From: Thermoleophilia bacterium
GTDB lineage: Bacteria > Actinomycetota > Thermoleophilia > Gaiellales > JAICJC01
Assembly (NCBI GenBank): GCA_025934255.1
Contig: JAICYJ010000004.1
Location: 1 to 64,000 of the forward strand
Direction: 5' to 3'
Length of the DNA stretch: 64,000 nucleotides
Both the position numbers and the translations under genes were made by a program. Positions 36,228-45,250 of this stretch are shown here, piece by piece. The notes beneath the pieces were generated by a model. The model was given only the letters and a program-made list of their open reading frames with translations. It searched no databases and was not told where the DNA came from. Within the stretch, counting starts at the first letter, position 1. Each line of letters begins with the position of its first letter.

Positions 36228-36762
36228 GTGACCTGGTGGACGGTGGCAATCGGTGTGGACACGCACAAGCAGTGGCATGTGGCGGTGGCGCTTGACGGGC
36301 TTGGTCGTTTGGTCGACTCGCTGACCGTCGCGGCGACGGGGGCGGGCTATCAGCGGCTGGTGGTGTGGGCGCACACGCTGGGTGAGCCGGCGTTTGGGAT
36401 CGAGGGATGCGGGAGCTACGGAGCGGGTCTTGCTCGCTTCCTGGCCGATCGCGGCGAGACGGTGTTTGAGTGCGAGCGGCCCAGGCGCGGTGAGCGGCGT
36501 GGTGGCAAGAATGATCTGGTCGACGCCACGCTGGCGGCGCGGCGGATCGTCGCCGGCAGGGGCTTGAGGCGTGCCCCGCGGCGGTGGCCAGCGCGAGCAG
36601 CTGCGGGTGCTGCTGCTCGAGCGGCGGGGCGCTGTCAGGGCGCGGACGGCCGCGCTCAATCAGCTGGACGCGGTGATCGTGACGGCGCCGGATGATCTGC
36701 GTCGCCGTCTCAGCGCCGTGCGTCAAGAACCGCCAAGTAGCGTGGTCGTGATGCCCCGGTGA
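36228..36762 (+). mobile_element. decayed IS110-family insertion sequence (transposase pseudogene)
   Basis: GTG at 36228 with GGGGAGG in front starts TWWTVAIGVDTHKQWHVAVAL; FGIEGCGSYGAGLARFLADRG and GKNDLVDATLAARRIV follow, i.e. the DEDD RuvC-like N-terminal domain (catalytic Asp in GVDTHK, Glu in EGCGSYG, Asp pair in NDLVDA). At about 36565 the frame shifts by +1 and continues with REQLRVLLLERRGAVRARTA, LNQLDAVIVTAPDDLRRRLS to a stop at 36762. The C-terminal Transposase_20 half is missing in readable form, so the element cannot move by itself. Confidence 0.8.
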
Positions 36763-37367
36763 TGCACGCGCCCAGGAGGCCGAACACCGGAGTCGCCTGC
36801 GGCGTCTTAACTTGTGGTGAAGCGGCGCGAGCCAGCTGCGCACGGCGGCCACCATCGCGGCTGCTGAGGCCAGAGCGCGGTCATTCAGACAGGCATGTCG
36901 AAGACCTCGGCGCGGAGATCGACAACACCGTGCAGGTGGCTGAGCGCGAGCGGACGGGCACGTCGAGTCGTCGACTCCGGTGTGGGCATACATCGGATGC
37001 TCGCCATGTATGTCATTGAAGTCAGAGCGAACCGTGATGTCTTGATGGTGGCGTCGCTGACGAAGAGGGTGCGGGCGATGTCCGTGTTGGGAGGCCGCGG
37101 GCGAGGAGGCGCACTACCTCGAGTTTTCTTGTGGTCAGCACGGCCCCGATCCGATCAACAAGATAGCAATCGTCGCGGAGGCCGCGGCCAACGTAGCCGC
37201 AGGGCGGATCGGCCTGTTCAAGCGGTTTCCTCGGCTGGTTAATGGGATCGCGATCACACGGTGATCCTCGAATTAGAGGGATAGTCAGAGAAACGCCAAC
37301 ATGTCATTTTCTTGGCAAGTTCGAGGCGCGGGGGTAGTCTGCGAGCGTCGCATCGAGGAGGGGTCTC
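36763..37367 (+). pseudogene. scrambled remnants after IS110, including an orphan C-terminal frame
   Basis: Around 36820-36960 two frames give TAATIAAAEARA and HVEDLGAEIDNTVQVAE, which look like the coiled middle part of an IS110 transposase with further shifts. At 37091-37261 a separate clean frame reads EAAGEEAHYLEFSCGQHGPD, then NKIAIVAEAAANVAAGRIGL up to a TGA; it resembles the tail of a real protein but was not recognised. The promoter of the sialidase gene should lie within 37262-37367. Confidence 0.4.
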
Positions 37368-39059
37368 ATGAGAAGTTGTTGGAGCGTGTGTGTGTTGGGC
37401 GTGGCCCTGTTGGGATTTGCCGTGTTGCCGGCGTCGGCTGATGAGCAGCCGGTGCCGCGGGCGGTTGAGATGCACCTGTCGGGCTCGGCCCAGATCTTGT
37501 TTGGTGGCGGCGCTGGTGGTGGTGGCGTCGGCGGTGGCCAGGTCGATAACAGCGTCTGTTCGACGTCGGGGAATCCGGCGGCCAACATCGATGTCAGCTG
37601 TGATGATCCGACCAGTCCCGATAACGAGACGCCGATCGTGGCGGATCCGGCGGATCCGAATCATCTGCTGGGCGGGTCAAACGATTACAAGATCCAGATC
37701 AAGGGCTCGACGATCCAAGAGCGCGTCCCGACCGGCTTCTTCGTTTCCTTCGACGGCGGCCACAGCTGGAAAGATGGCTCGATCCCGATGGGCAACGGCG
37801 CAAGCGGCGGAAACGGCGATCCCTCGCCCGCCTTCGACGACCGGTTCGGCACGGCCCACATGGCACAGCTGTCCGCCGCACAGGGCCAGAACGGCCCCAA
37901 CGCCGGACACATCAGCGTGTCCGTGGCGACCTCACACGACGGCGGTTTGACCTGGCGGCCGCCGGTCACGGTGGCGGTCGGCCACGCCGCGATCAGCCCG
38001 TCGGCAGCAGCGGTATTCCTGGACAAGGAATGGCTGGTGGCCGACAACAACCCGTCCTCGCCGCACTATGGCCGACTCTATCTGACCTGGGACAAGATCA
38101 TCTCGAGTAAGGGAGCGTTCGTCCAATCCTTGGTCGAGTTCTCCCACTCCGACGATGCAGGCAAGTCGTGGTCGGCGCCGAAGCCGATCTCGGGCTCGAA
38201 CCCGACCTTCTGCACCGCCAACCAGGGTTCGGGAGGCTCCCCGGGCGAGTGTGATGAGAGCTTCTTTTCCTACGGCGTCGTGCTGCCCAACGGCCACCTG
38301 GCCGTCGGATTCATCAACCAGCAGCACGCCGCAGCTTGGGAGGTGCCGAACGAGTTCGAAGACCAGATCCTGGTCGTGCGCTCAGGCGACGGCGGCGCAA
38401 CCTGGTCCAACCCCGTGCATGTGACCGACATGGAAGACGGCGGACAAGAGGGCATCGTCTTTAGCGACTACCCGTCCAACGTCGACGGACGGGCGACCCA
38501 GACCGGCTATCAGTTCCGCACCGGATCATGGGGCAACCTTGGCGTCGACTACCAGACCGGCCAGCTCTACGCCGTCTGGACGGACAACCGTGACGGCCTC
38601 CACGACGTCGCACATCCCGTCACCGACACCAACGTCTTCATGGAGACGTCGACCGACGGCGGCGCGACCTGGTCTGGGCCGATCCGCGTCACCTCAGGGG
38701 GCACGGATAAGTGGTTCCCCTGGGTCACCGCCCGCAATGGCAAGGTGGACATCGCCTACCAAGAGGAGACGCAGACCGGGAAGTATGTGACACGCCTGGC
38801 TCGCTCGAGCAACGCCGGAGCCAGCTTCACCCAGCAGACGGTCTCAACCGCCCAGTCAGACGCCGACCACTCGGTCTGGTTCCAAGCGGGCATCGCCGGC
38901 TGCGAGACCTGCTCCCGGTTCATCGGCGACTACATCGGCGCCGACATCGACACCCTCGGACGCGTCCACGTTCTGTGGACGGACATGCGCCGATCACTCT
39001 CGATACCGGCACTCGGGCGCACCGGCAAGGCACAGGACGCCGAATACGCCCGACGCTAA
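37368..39059 (+). CDS. secreted sialidase-like (BNR/Asp-box) protein
   Basis: 563 aa. Signal peptide (CVLGVALLGFAVLPASA), a Gly-rich spacer, then at least six Asp-box repeats: SFDGGHSW, SHDGGLTW, SDDAGKSW, SGDGGATW, STDGGATW and SNAGASF. These mark a six-bladed exo-alpha-sialidase-type propeller. The catalytic Arg triad, Tyr and Asp of true sialidases are not obvious, so it may be a carbohydrate-binding or non-sialidase glycosidase propeller. Four or more Cys residues fit secretion. It is monocistronic with a hairpin 20 bases downstream. Confidence 0.8.
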   Translation: MRSCWSVCVLGVALLGFAVLPASADEQPVPRAVEMHLSGSAQILFGGGAGGGGVGGGQVDNSVCSTSGNPAANIDVSCDDPTSPDNETPIVADPADPNHLLGGSNDYKIQIKGSTIQERVPTGFFVSFDGGHSWKDGSIPMGNGASGGNGDPSPAFDDRFGTAHMAQLSAAQGQNGPNAGHISVSVATSHDGGLTWRPPVTVAVGHAAISPSAAAVFLDKEWLVADNNPSSPHYGRLYLTWDKIISSKGAFVQSLVEFSHSDDAGKSWSAPKPISGSNPTFCTANQGSGGSPGECDESFFSYGVVLPNGHLAVGFINQQHAAAWEVPNEFEDQILVVRSGDGGATWSNPVHVTDMEDGGQEGIVFSDYPSNVDGRATQTGYQFRTGSWGNLGVDYQTGQLYAVWTDNRDGLHDVAHPVTDTNVFMETSTDGGATWSGPIRVTSGGTDKWFPWVTARNGKVDIAYQEETQTGKYVTRLARSSNAGASFTQQTVSTAQSDADHSVWFQAGIAGCETCSRFIGDYIGADIDTLGRVHVLWTDMRRSLSIPALGRTGKAQDAEYARR

Positions 39060-39078
39060 CGCGACAGGCCTAGAGCCT

Positions 39079-39124
39079 TGAGCGGTCTCCGTGAGATGGC
39101 GGTTTAACACACGGAGACCGCTCA
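39079..39124 (+). terminator. perfect 15-bp inverted repeat after the sialidase-like gene
   Basis: TGAGCGGTCTCCGTG (39079-39093) and its exact complement (39110-39124) are separated by 16 bases, starting 20 bases after the stop codon. It probably acts as a terminator although no U-tract follows. Confidence 0.6.
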
Positions 39125-39358
39125 CGCTCGAGGGGATGAACCCACACGACTGACTAGCAGCGACCGCGCCTCGCTCGAACGTCGTTGGCTTGGTCACCGG
39201 GGTTCCCTGGCACGACGCGCTACCGCCGTTTGCGCCGCGGAAGCGGCGGGCAGTGCTGCGGCGCACCTGCTCACTTAAGAGGGCGAGCGCAAACCGGCAT
39301 TCCCTCGGGTGTCGGCAGAAAGCTCGGAGCGCGTGACCAGGCAAGGGTAGAGTCTGAG

Positions 39359-39586
39359 GTGGTGAGAGCGTTCATCCGGCACGGTATCCGAGCGGTCAAG
39401 ATTCTCGTTCGCGACGGGCGCATCCCTCGGCCGCTGCGCTGGGGCGGCGCACTAGGACTGCTCCCTGTCCCAGGGCCGTTTGACGAGTTCGCGCTGCTCG
39501 TTGTCGGCGGCATCCTTTGGCTGTTCTACCGCGACCAACTCGCGGAAGCGTGGAGGGAAGCGGCCGCGGGCGCACCCGCCAACTAG
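39359..39586 (+). CDS. small membrane protein (75 aa)
   Basis: Begins at one of two tandem GTG codons (39359 or 39362). FIRHGIRAVKILVRDGRIPRPLRWGGALGLL precedes one or two hydrophobic helices (LRWGGALGLLPVPGPFDEFA; LLVVGGILWLFYRDQL). The P-PGPFDEFALL turn recalls small actinobacterial membrane proteins of unknown function. The upstream part of the open frame is not protein-like. Confidence 0.6.
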   Translation: MVRAFIRHGIRAVKILVRDGRIPRPLRWGGALGLLPVPGPFDEFALLVVGGILWLFYRDQLAEAWREAAAGAPAN

Positions 39587-39655
39587 GTATCTGAACAGAC
39601 TCACGGCATCCGCAGCGCTCGCGCACGCCGATGTACCTGCGGTGTCTAGGATGTC

Positions 39656-39988
39656 GTGTGGTTGGTCATAGCCTGCATGGGTGGTGGGTCAGGTGCGATC
39701 GTCGGCTGCACCTCTCCTGACGCGGCAGCCGCTATCCGGCGAGCGATACCTCGCTCGCCGATCGTGGCCGTCGGCTACGGCGCGCAAGCGGGGAAACTCG
39801 CCGGATGCGCCGCCTGCTTCAGCGAGCGCAACGACGGAGCGATCGTCAACGCCTCCCGCAGCTTGACCTACACCTGGCCAGACCGGCCCCGATCCGAGCG
39901 GGAACTGATCGAGACAATACGCGGGAACACGGAACGAATGGGGAATGACCTCACCGCAACGCTGGCACGACGACAGCCCACTGCATGA
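39656..39988 (+). pseudogene. C-terminal fragment of orotidine-5'-phosphate decarboxylase (type 2 PyrF)
   Basis: About 100 codons matching the end of subfamily-2 PyrF: GAIVGCTSPDAAAAIRRAIP, IVAVGYGAQAGKLAGCAACF, GAIVNASRSLTYTW and IRGNTERMGNDL. The phosphate-binding GYGAQ loop is present, but the N-terminal two thirds, including the catalytic Lys/Asp cluster, are missing, and the sequence before 39690 is unrelated. It is a truncated copy, not a working pyrF. Confidence 0.75.
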
Positions 39989-40557
39989 CCGAATCGACTG
40001 GGTCGTTTGCAGGAGAGGCAATGTTGACACGCCCGGCGGATCTCTCGAAGGTCGCCACGCCCCTCGAGCAGGCCGCTGAGTAGCGACATCAGCGAACGTG
40101 TTTCCTGGCTATCAACGCGAGGCACCGAGGGTCCGGTGTGAATTGCCAGGTGATGCCTCGGCGTATCCGCAACGGACGTCAAATCGACCTCACGTCCACA
40201 CGATCGAGGGCGGGCATACCGTCCCTCGCTGACCGTCACCCATCCCTGACCTCGTGGCAATGGCTGCTGAGTACGCGCCTTGTCCTGCGCGACCTATTCG
40301 GCGGTTTGAACCGCCCGGGTCTGGTGGAGCCCACTTTCCCAGGTCGGTTCAATCCTTGTCGGCGCTCCTCCGCGGCGCAGCAGGATCCGTCACGAGGGAC
40401 CCGAGGTAATTCAGGCGGCCGACGACATCTAGGCGGACCCCGTAGTCCGCTCTTTTGATTCTTCCTGCATTGTCGAGTCCTGGTATCGGCGCTGGATGGC
40501 GCCTTCCGGCGGCACCGACATGTCCCAAGCGCGTGCTCGAACGAACCTGACCGCTCT
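39989..40557. other. gene-free stretch
   Basis: 569 bases with no supported gene. It contains a short palindrome GCGGTTTGAACCGC near 40302. Frames on the minus strand that extend the ANTAR gene here are not protein-like. Confidence 0.45.
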
Positions 40558-41010
40558 TTAACTCGGCTCGTCACTCCGAATGGAGTCGCGGGGTAGGAGC
40601 ATGTGCGCGGCGGCGACGGCTTGGGCGACATCGACGAGTTTGGTGTTGGTGTGGCGGGAGTAGTCGCGGAGCATCTCGTAGGCGGCTTGCTCGTCGATGT
40701 GGTGGCGTTCCATGAGGATGCCCTTGGCGCGCTCGGTGACGGCGCGGCGATTGAATGCGCCTTCGAGGCCGTGGTACTCGGCGAAGCGGCGCAGGGCGAT
40801 GCCAAACGCGCTTTGCAGTTGGTTGGCTTTGCCGTTGACGATGTAGGCGAAGATGCCGATTTCCGCGGCTTGGTTGATGAAATCAGCGTCTTCGACGTCC
40901 AGGAGGGCGATTACCGGGCAGGCGCTTTCCTTGACGATCTTGCGGGTCAGGTGCAGGGCGTGCTCGATGCTGGAAGTTCGATCAGAAGGAGACGGCTCCG
41001 GATGCGCCAA
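40558..41010 (-). pseudogene. N-truncated receiver-ANTAR response regulator
   Basis: 150 codons. The C-terminal ANTAR RNA-binding domain is complete (AVTERAKGILMERHHIDEQA, then YEMLRDYSRHTNTKLVDVAQ). The receiver domain is only its second half (ACPVIALLDVEDADFINQAA; IGIFAYIVNGKANQLQSAF), so the phospho-acceptor Asp half is missing. The first 13 codons are unrelated sequence overlapping another remnant. Full proteins are about 190-200 aa and act as transcription antiterminators; this copy could still bind RNA constitutively but is more likely dead. Confidence 0.7.
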
Positions 41011-41138
41011 ACAAAGGGCAGCCGGGCTTCGAGGACATCCTGGTCGCTGTCAAGTAGCTCGAGGCCGCGGGCTTCGGCTTCGGCAAGGCCGGCGCTTCGC
41101 CCGGACGCTTCTACATGTTCGACTCCCAGGCCACCTGA
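40974..41138 (+). pseudogene. unidentified gene remnant with in-frame stop
   Basis: The frame reads KFDQKETAPDAPNKGQPGFE, then DILVAVK, a TAG at 41055-41057, then LEAAGFGFGKAGASPGRFYM and a TGA. Both halves look like coding sequence on either side of a nonsense mutation. The family was not recognised. It is antisense to the truncated 5' end of the ANTAR gene. Confidence 0.35.
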
Positions 41139-41667
41139 TCCAGAGGTCGGCCGACCAACGGCGGCGGCCGGTGGTATCTACCACCGGCCGCAACAGACCA
41201 CGTCGCACATTAAAGCGTGGTCGCGACTGGCGGTGCCGACATCTGATTAATCCGGGATCCATGTGATGGAGTGAACTCATCGCGCCGGTCCCAGCTGACG
41301 GTCAAGCGACAGGGAGGCCCGAAGAGCATTGGTCCGCGATGGCAGCGACGGCCCCGATCCGTCGTGGCGGCCCATCGCAATCATCGCCCGCTTTCAGATT
41401 CGATCTGAAAGCGATTCCTGCCGGCGCGCGCCAGCCGCATGCGTGGATTGACCGGCATAGCGAGCGGCTAGATCATATCCTTGAGTTCGACTACGAGCGC
41501 CGCGAGCTGGCGCCACTCGGCGCCCAGATCACTGATCGTTGCTCGAAGCCGGCGCGCCTTCATCGGTGACGCGTATCTTGATCATCCTCCTGAGATCCCA
41601 AGTCATTCGCTCCCAAGTCGAAGCACGCGCGATCCAGATCGGCAGCGCCGGGTTCGAGAGATGCGGG
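41139..41667. other. gene-free stretch with a 25-bp palindrome
   Basis: No supported gene. At 41389-41413 there is an exact inverted repeat, CGCTTTCAGAT / ATCTGAAAGCG, with a 3-base centre. It lies about 255 bases beyond the end of the long minus-strand array and could be its terminator hairpin or an operator. Confidence 0.5.
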
Positions 41668-43848
41668 TCACACTCGCTCCGGCGTGGAAATAGTACCGCT
41701 GACCACCTCGAGTTCGCCCTGTGTGTGCAGGATCTCGACACGTTCGCGGGTGAGGCGGAGGTCGACTGTGGCTTCGCCGACTCGAAGGTTCGTGAGCGTG
41801 ACTTCGGGTAGCCAGTCTGGGAGCAACTGACTGAGGACGAGGCGTTTGGCCGGCGCGTCTGGGCGGAGCCCCGTGAGCGTAGTGATGAGGTGGATGATGG
41901 ATCCGGAGGCCCAGGCTTGGGGGACGTTCGCTCCTAGGTATTGGACGGGGAAGGATCCTTCGTCGCGGGCGAGGCCGGCGAATACCTCGGGTAGTCGTGC
42001 GTGTTGGAAGCGTTGTGCGGCGTCTAGCAGGCCGCGTGCGACCTGAGCTGCCTCCCGGTCGTGACCGTAGCGGGCGAACCCGTTTACGACGATGGCGTTG
42101 TCGTGGGGCCAGACGGAGCCGAGTTGGTAGGAGAGCGGGTTGTATGCAGCGTGTTGGGCTGAAAGAGTCCGGATGCCCCAGCCGCTCCACATGTCCTCTT
42201 CCAGCAAGCGGTGAACGACGGAGCTAGCGCGATCAGGTGGCACCGCACCCGTCCAGAGGAGGTGTCCCGCGTTGGATGCGACCGATTCGATCGGTTGCTT
42301 GTCTCCGTCGAGACCCAGATAATACGTACCCTCGGCTTCCCACCAGAATCGCTGGTCGACGATTTCGGCAAGGCGGTCCGCCTCGCCGCGTAGGCGGCCT
42401 GCGGTTGCCGGATCATCGAAGGCTTGCTCCGCGACGCTCGACCATTCGCGCTTGGCTGCAACGACGTAGCCTTGCAGTTCGCATGTGGCGAGTGGAAGCC
42501 TGGCGTTGGTGCCGTCTTGGTTGACGATGGCGATGCCGGAGTCTTTCCAGCTTTGGTTGTAGTAGCCCCATTCGCCTGCTCGGGTCTGATATTCCTGGAG
42601 TCCGTCGTCGTCGATGTCGCCGTCATGATCGATCCAGGCAAGGGCTCGCTCGACGTGTGGTCGCAGACGTTCCATGGATTCTCGTTGACCTGTCCAGCGC
42701 CATAGCGCAGCGGCCGCCCAGACATAGAGGGCGGTGGTGTCGTGGGTGCCGTAGTAGGGGGTCTGGGGAATCTGATGTAAGTGGGCTAGCTCGCCTCGGC
42801 GATACTCGTGTTCGATCTTGCCGGGCTGCTGGTCGTGGCGGTCGTCGTAGCTGTCGCCTTGGAATGGTGCGAGTGCTTCCAGGCTTCCCAGTGTGAGTCC
42901 GGGATTGAGTAGGAGCGTTTGTAGGGAGACGACCATGGCGTCCCGGCCGAACAGCGCGAGAAACCATGGGATGCCGGCGGCTGGCACCATCGCTTCCATC
43001 TCATCGGCCAAGCGCTCTGGGGCGTCGGAGTCGTGTCGTTCCATGCGAAGTGCGCCGAGGTCGTCCACGGCGCGGGTGATAATGGCGTCGATGGCGGGAT
43101 CACTGGTGGCGATCTTGGTGGCCCGCTGATGCCAACCGTCGCGGCGCTTGGCGAGCGTCGAGTCGCCGCTGGTGAGCGCGTGGCAGTGTATGCTCTGTGG
43201 GCGATCCGGCTCCCGTGTGTCGTCTTCGAGTGGGGCCCAGATGAGGCAGGCGTGCCATCGTTGTTTGGGCTCGAGTCGGATCGGCATCGAAAGGACGCCA
43301 TTGGCGAACGACGGCTGGGAGTCGAACCTCTGCACCTGGAGCCTTAGACCGCGTTGGAAGTCGCGATGCCGGTAGGTGGTGGTGAGGGTGTGGGCGGTTT
43401 CGTCCCATGCGGACTGAAGTGAGCCGCGGCGCGCGAACCGGCCGGCCTTGACGTCGAACAGATCGGCGTAGTCGCCCTCGACCCGCACTTGCAGGTCGAA
43501 CTCGACGACCGTCGGCGAGTAGTTGGTGAGGTCGTAGTCCTCGTGCAGGCCGTGGTGGATTGTCCGGTCGAGACGCAGGTGGACCTGGCTTGCGGCGAGC
43601 ATCCCTCGGCGCGTGAACATCTCGGCGTTCGCAAACTCGTGGCGAGCCGAAAACGGCGCAACCACCGCGCTGTTTAGCAGTGTCGGCGGTGTATCGGCGA
43701 GGGTGAGTTGGTAGCGCGATGCGATCCGCGTGTCGGAGCTGAAGTAGCCCTGTTGGTGCTGGGGTTCCATGGTCGCGTCTGGGGCGCAGACCAGGAACTG
43801 TTCGTCGGCGTGGATGGTGAGGTTTGGTGGGCCGACGCGGATTTCCAT
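41668..43848 (-). CDS. amylo-alpha-1,6-glucosidase (glycogen-debranching-type) family protein
   Basis: 726 aa. N-terminal GDE_N_bis-type beta domain (FLVCAPDATMEPQHQQGYFS SDTR; LTNYSPTVVEFDLQVRVEGD; RRGSLQSAWDE). C-terminal (alpha/alpha)6 barrel: AAGIPWFLALFGRDAMVVSL, QTPYYGTHDTTALYVWAAAA, GEWGYYNQSWKDSGIAIVNQ, YQLGSVWPHDNAIVVNGFAR and VFAGLARDEGSFPVQY. FGRDA, DTT, WKDSG and WPHDN are the conserved active-site segments. Hydrolysis of alpha-glucosidic bonds in a glucan or storage sugar is expected, in the cytoplasm (no signal peptide). It is the last gene of the array, overlapping the epimerase stop by one base (TGATG). Confidence 0.85.
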   Translation of the reverse strand: MEIRVGPPNLTIHADEQFLVCAPDATMEPQHQQGYFSSDTRIASRYQLTLADTPPTLLNSAVVAPFSARHEFANAEMFTRRGMLAASQVHLRLDRTIHHGLHEDYDLTNYSPTVVEFDLQVRVEGDYADLFDVKAGRFARRGSLQSAWDETAHTLTTTYRHRDFQRGLRLQVQRFDSQPSFANGVLSMPIRLEPKQRWHACLIWAPLEDDTREPDRPQSIHCHALTSGDSTLAKRRDGWHQRATKIATSDPAIDAIITRAVDDLGALRMERHDSDAPERLADEMEAMVPAAGIPWFLALFGRDAMVVSLQTLLLNPGLTLGSLEALAPFQGDSYDDRHDQQPGKIEHEYRRGELAHLHQIPQTPYYGTHDTTALYVWAAAALWRWTGQRESMERLRPHVERALAWIDHDGDIDDDGLQEYQTRAGEWGYYNQSWKDSGIAIVNQDGTNARLPLATCELQGYVVAAKREWSSVAEQAFDDPATAGRLRGEADRLAEIVDQRFWWEAEGTYYLGLDGDKQPIESVASNAGHLLWTGAVPPDRASSVVHRLLEEDMWSGWGIRTLSAQHAAYNPLSYQLGSVWPHDNAIVVNGFARYGHDREAAQVARGLLDAAQRFQHARLPEVFAGLARDEGSFPVQYLGANVPQAWASGSIIHLITTLTGLRPDAPAKRLVLSQLLPDWLPEVTLTNLRVGEATVDLRLTRERVEILHTQGELEVVSGTISTPERV

Positions 43849-44813
43849 CAGCCGTCTGCCGGGTTTGACGTGGTGATCCCCCAGCTGGTCGTGTACGACT
43901 CGCCGGGATGGAGCGTGCGTACGCCGTGGCCTGTCTGGAACGCGTTTGGTGCGCAGGTCATCGGTTCGACGCCGAGGCCGCGCCGGCGTCGTTTCGGGTT
44001 GGCCAGCGAGTCGCCGGTGAACAGCATCACGTATCGGTAGTTCTGGTCGAGCCAGAGTGTTGTGGTGCGCGTGTCGGGTGCGAGTAGCTCGACGCGGGCG
44101 AGGCCATCGCCGTCGCGGACGAGGTCGGTGTATCCAGTGTCGAGCCTGGCTGCACCGATCAGGCGCGGCGCTTCGAAGTCGTAGGCGGTGGCGCTGACGG
44201 GCTCTGCTGCGGTGGTTGGGATGCCGCGGTGGTCGGTGGGAAGCCATGTCCGGCCGGGGGCGCGAAGTAGAGCGGTGTCGATGGTTGGTGTGCCGGCGGT
44301 GAGGTATGGGTGGGCGCCAGTGCCGTAGGGAGCTGGTGTCGTGCCGATGTTGGTTGCGGTGGTGTGCACGCTAAGACCGTCTTCGGCCAGCGAGTAGGTG
44401 ATTTCCAGGTCAAGCGCGAAGGGGTAGCCGGGTTGGGGGTGTAGGCGGTGTCGCATCGTGACCCGGTCGTCTTTGCGGTCACGTGGAGCCCAGTTCGCCC
44501 AGCGTGTCAGGCCGTGGATCGCGTTGTGCTTGTCGGGTTCGGTGAGCGGGAGTTGATGGTCGTGACCGGCGAAGCGGTAGCGGCCGTCGCCTAGCCGATT
44601 TGGCCATGGGATGAGTGATTGGCCGCGAGCGCCGGTGCACCGCTCGTGCACGCTGTAGCCGTCCAGCACGTCGTGATCGCCGACCTGGTAGGCGCGCAGC
44701 GAACCGCCCACCTCGACCACCCAAGCACGCTGGTCGGCGTGCCTGATCTCGATCTGTTCGCCCGAGGGGCGGGCAGCGTGAGGATGAGGGTTGGTCACGC
44801 CGCCTGGTTTCAT
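43848..44813 (-). CDS. aldose 1-epimerase family protein
   Basis: 321 aa. IPWPNRLGDGRYRFAGHDHQL, NAIHGLTRWANW (catalytic His region), APYGTGAHPYLTAG (second His) and ARVELLAPDT/GLGVEPMTCAPNAFQTG (catalytic Glu in VEPMT) are the galactose-mutarotase landmarks of the YihR-like group. It interconverts alpha and beta anomers of hexoses. Position between two alpha-glucosidases and a GMC oxidoreductase suggests it supplies beta-D-glucose for oxidation. It overlaps the preceding membrane-protein gene by ATGA. Confidence 0.9.
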   Translation of the reverse strand: MKPGGVTNPHPHAARPSGEQIEIRHADQRAWVVEVGGSLRAYQVGDHDVLDGYSVHERCTGARGQSLIPWPNRLGDGRYRFAGHDHQLPLTEPDKHNAIHGLTRWANWAPRDRKDDRVTMRHRLHPQPGYPFALDLEITYSLAEDGLSVHTTATNIGTTPAPYGTGAHPYLTAGTPTIDTALLRAPGRTWLPTDHRGIPTTAAEPVSATAYDFEAPRLIGAARLDTGYTDLVRDGDGLARVELLAPDTRTTTLWLDQNYRYVMLFTGDSLANPKRRRRGLGVEPMTCAPNAFQTGHGVRTLHPGESYTTSWGITTSNPADG

Positions 44814-45250
44814 GGCGTTCCGGTCTGTACAAAATGTCCGTCGTGTGAGCGCCGCGATCCGTGGACTTCCGCGGCCGCGATGAGCAGGGCGAGCATCGCG
44901 CTGATAGTGGCGAGTGTTCGCCGGTTTGGTCGGGCTATCGCAAGGGCGAGCATGGACGCTGCATGAGTCGCGTCAATGCCAGCGCCGGTGAGCATCCACC
45001 TGCGGCTGGGGCGCTGCAGGAGCGTCGATGCTTGTATGAGGTGTCGGGCGCCGAGGGCGCGAGTTGCAAGCAGCGCGCGGCGGTCGGCCTGGTGGCGCCC
45101 GGGTAGGGTGCGGAGGATCGGGGCGGGCGCGACCAGCAACGCCAATCCATACACGGCACATGCAAGCTGGGCTGGATCGAGTAACGGTTGAGCACCGGCG
45201 TCACCAGAGTGGCGGTGCGATCGTCCCGGCGAGGAAGACGCTGGTCTCAT
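44810..45250 (-). CDS. small integral membrane protein (about 4 TM)
   Basis: 146 aa. Hydrophobic segments: LACAVYGLALLVAPAPILRTL, LATRALGARHLIQASTLL, MLTGAGIDATHAASMLALAIA and TLATISAMLALLIAAAEV. It resembles short DUF4267-like proteins but the match is by pattern only. The ATG at 45250 overlaps the GH15 stop (ATGA), and the stop overlaps the epimerase start, so it is translationally locked into the array. Confidence 0.65.
   Translation of the reverse strand: MRPASSSPGRSHRHSGDAGAQPLLDPAQLACAVYGLALLVAPAPILRTLPGRHQADRRALLATRALGARHLIQASTLLQRPSRRWMLTGAGIDATHAASMLALAIARPNRRTLATISAMLALLIAAAEVHGSRRSHDGHFVQTGTP

Noticed and set aside
36078..36993. Long minus-strand frames over the IS110 remnant
   Set aside because: Arg/Pro/His-rich shadows opposite the clear DEDD transposase sequence.
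44258..45200. Plus-strand frames over the epimerase and membrane-protein genes
   Set aside because: They lack start signals and are fully covered by well-supported overlapping minus-strand genes.
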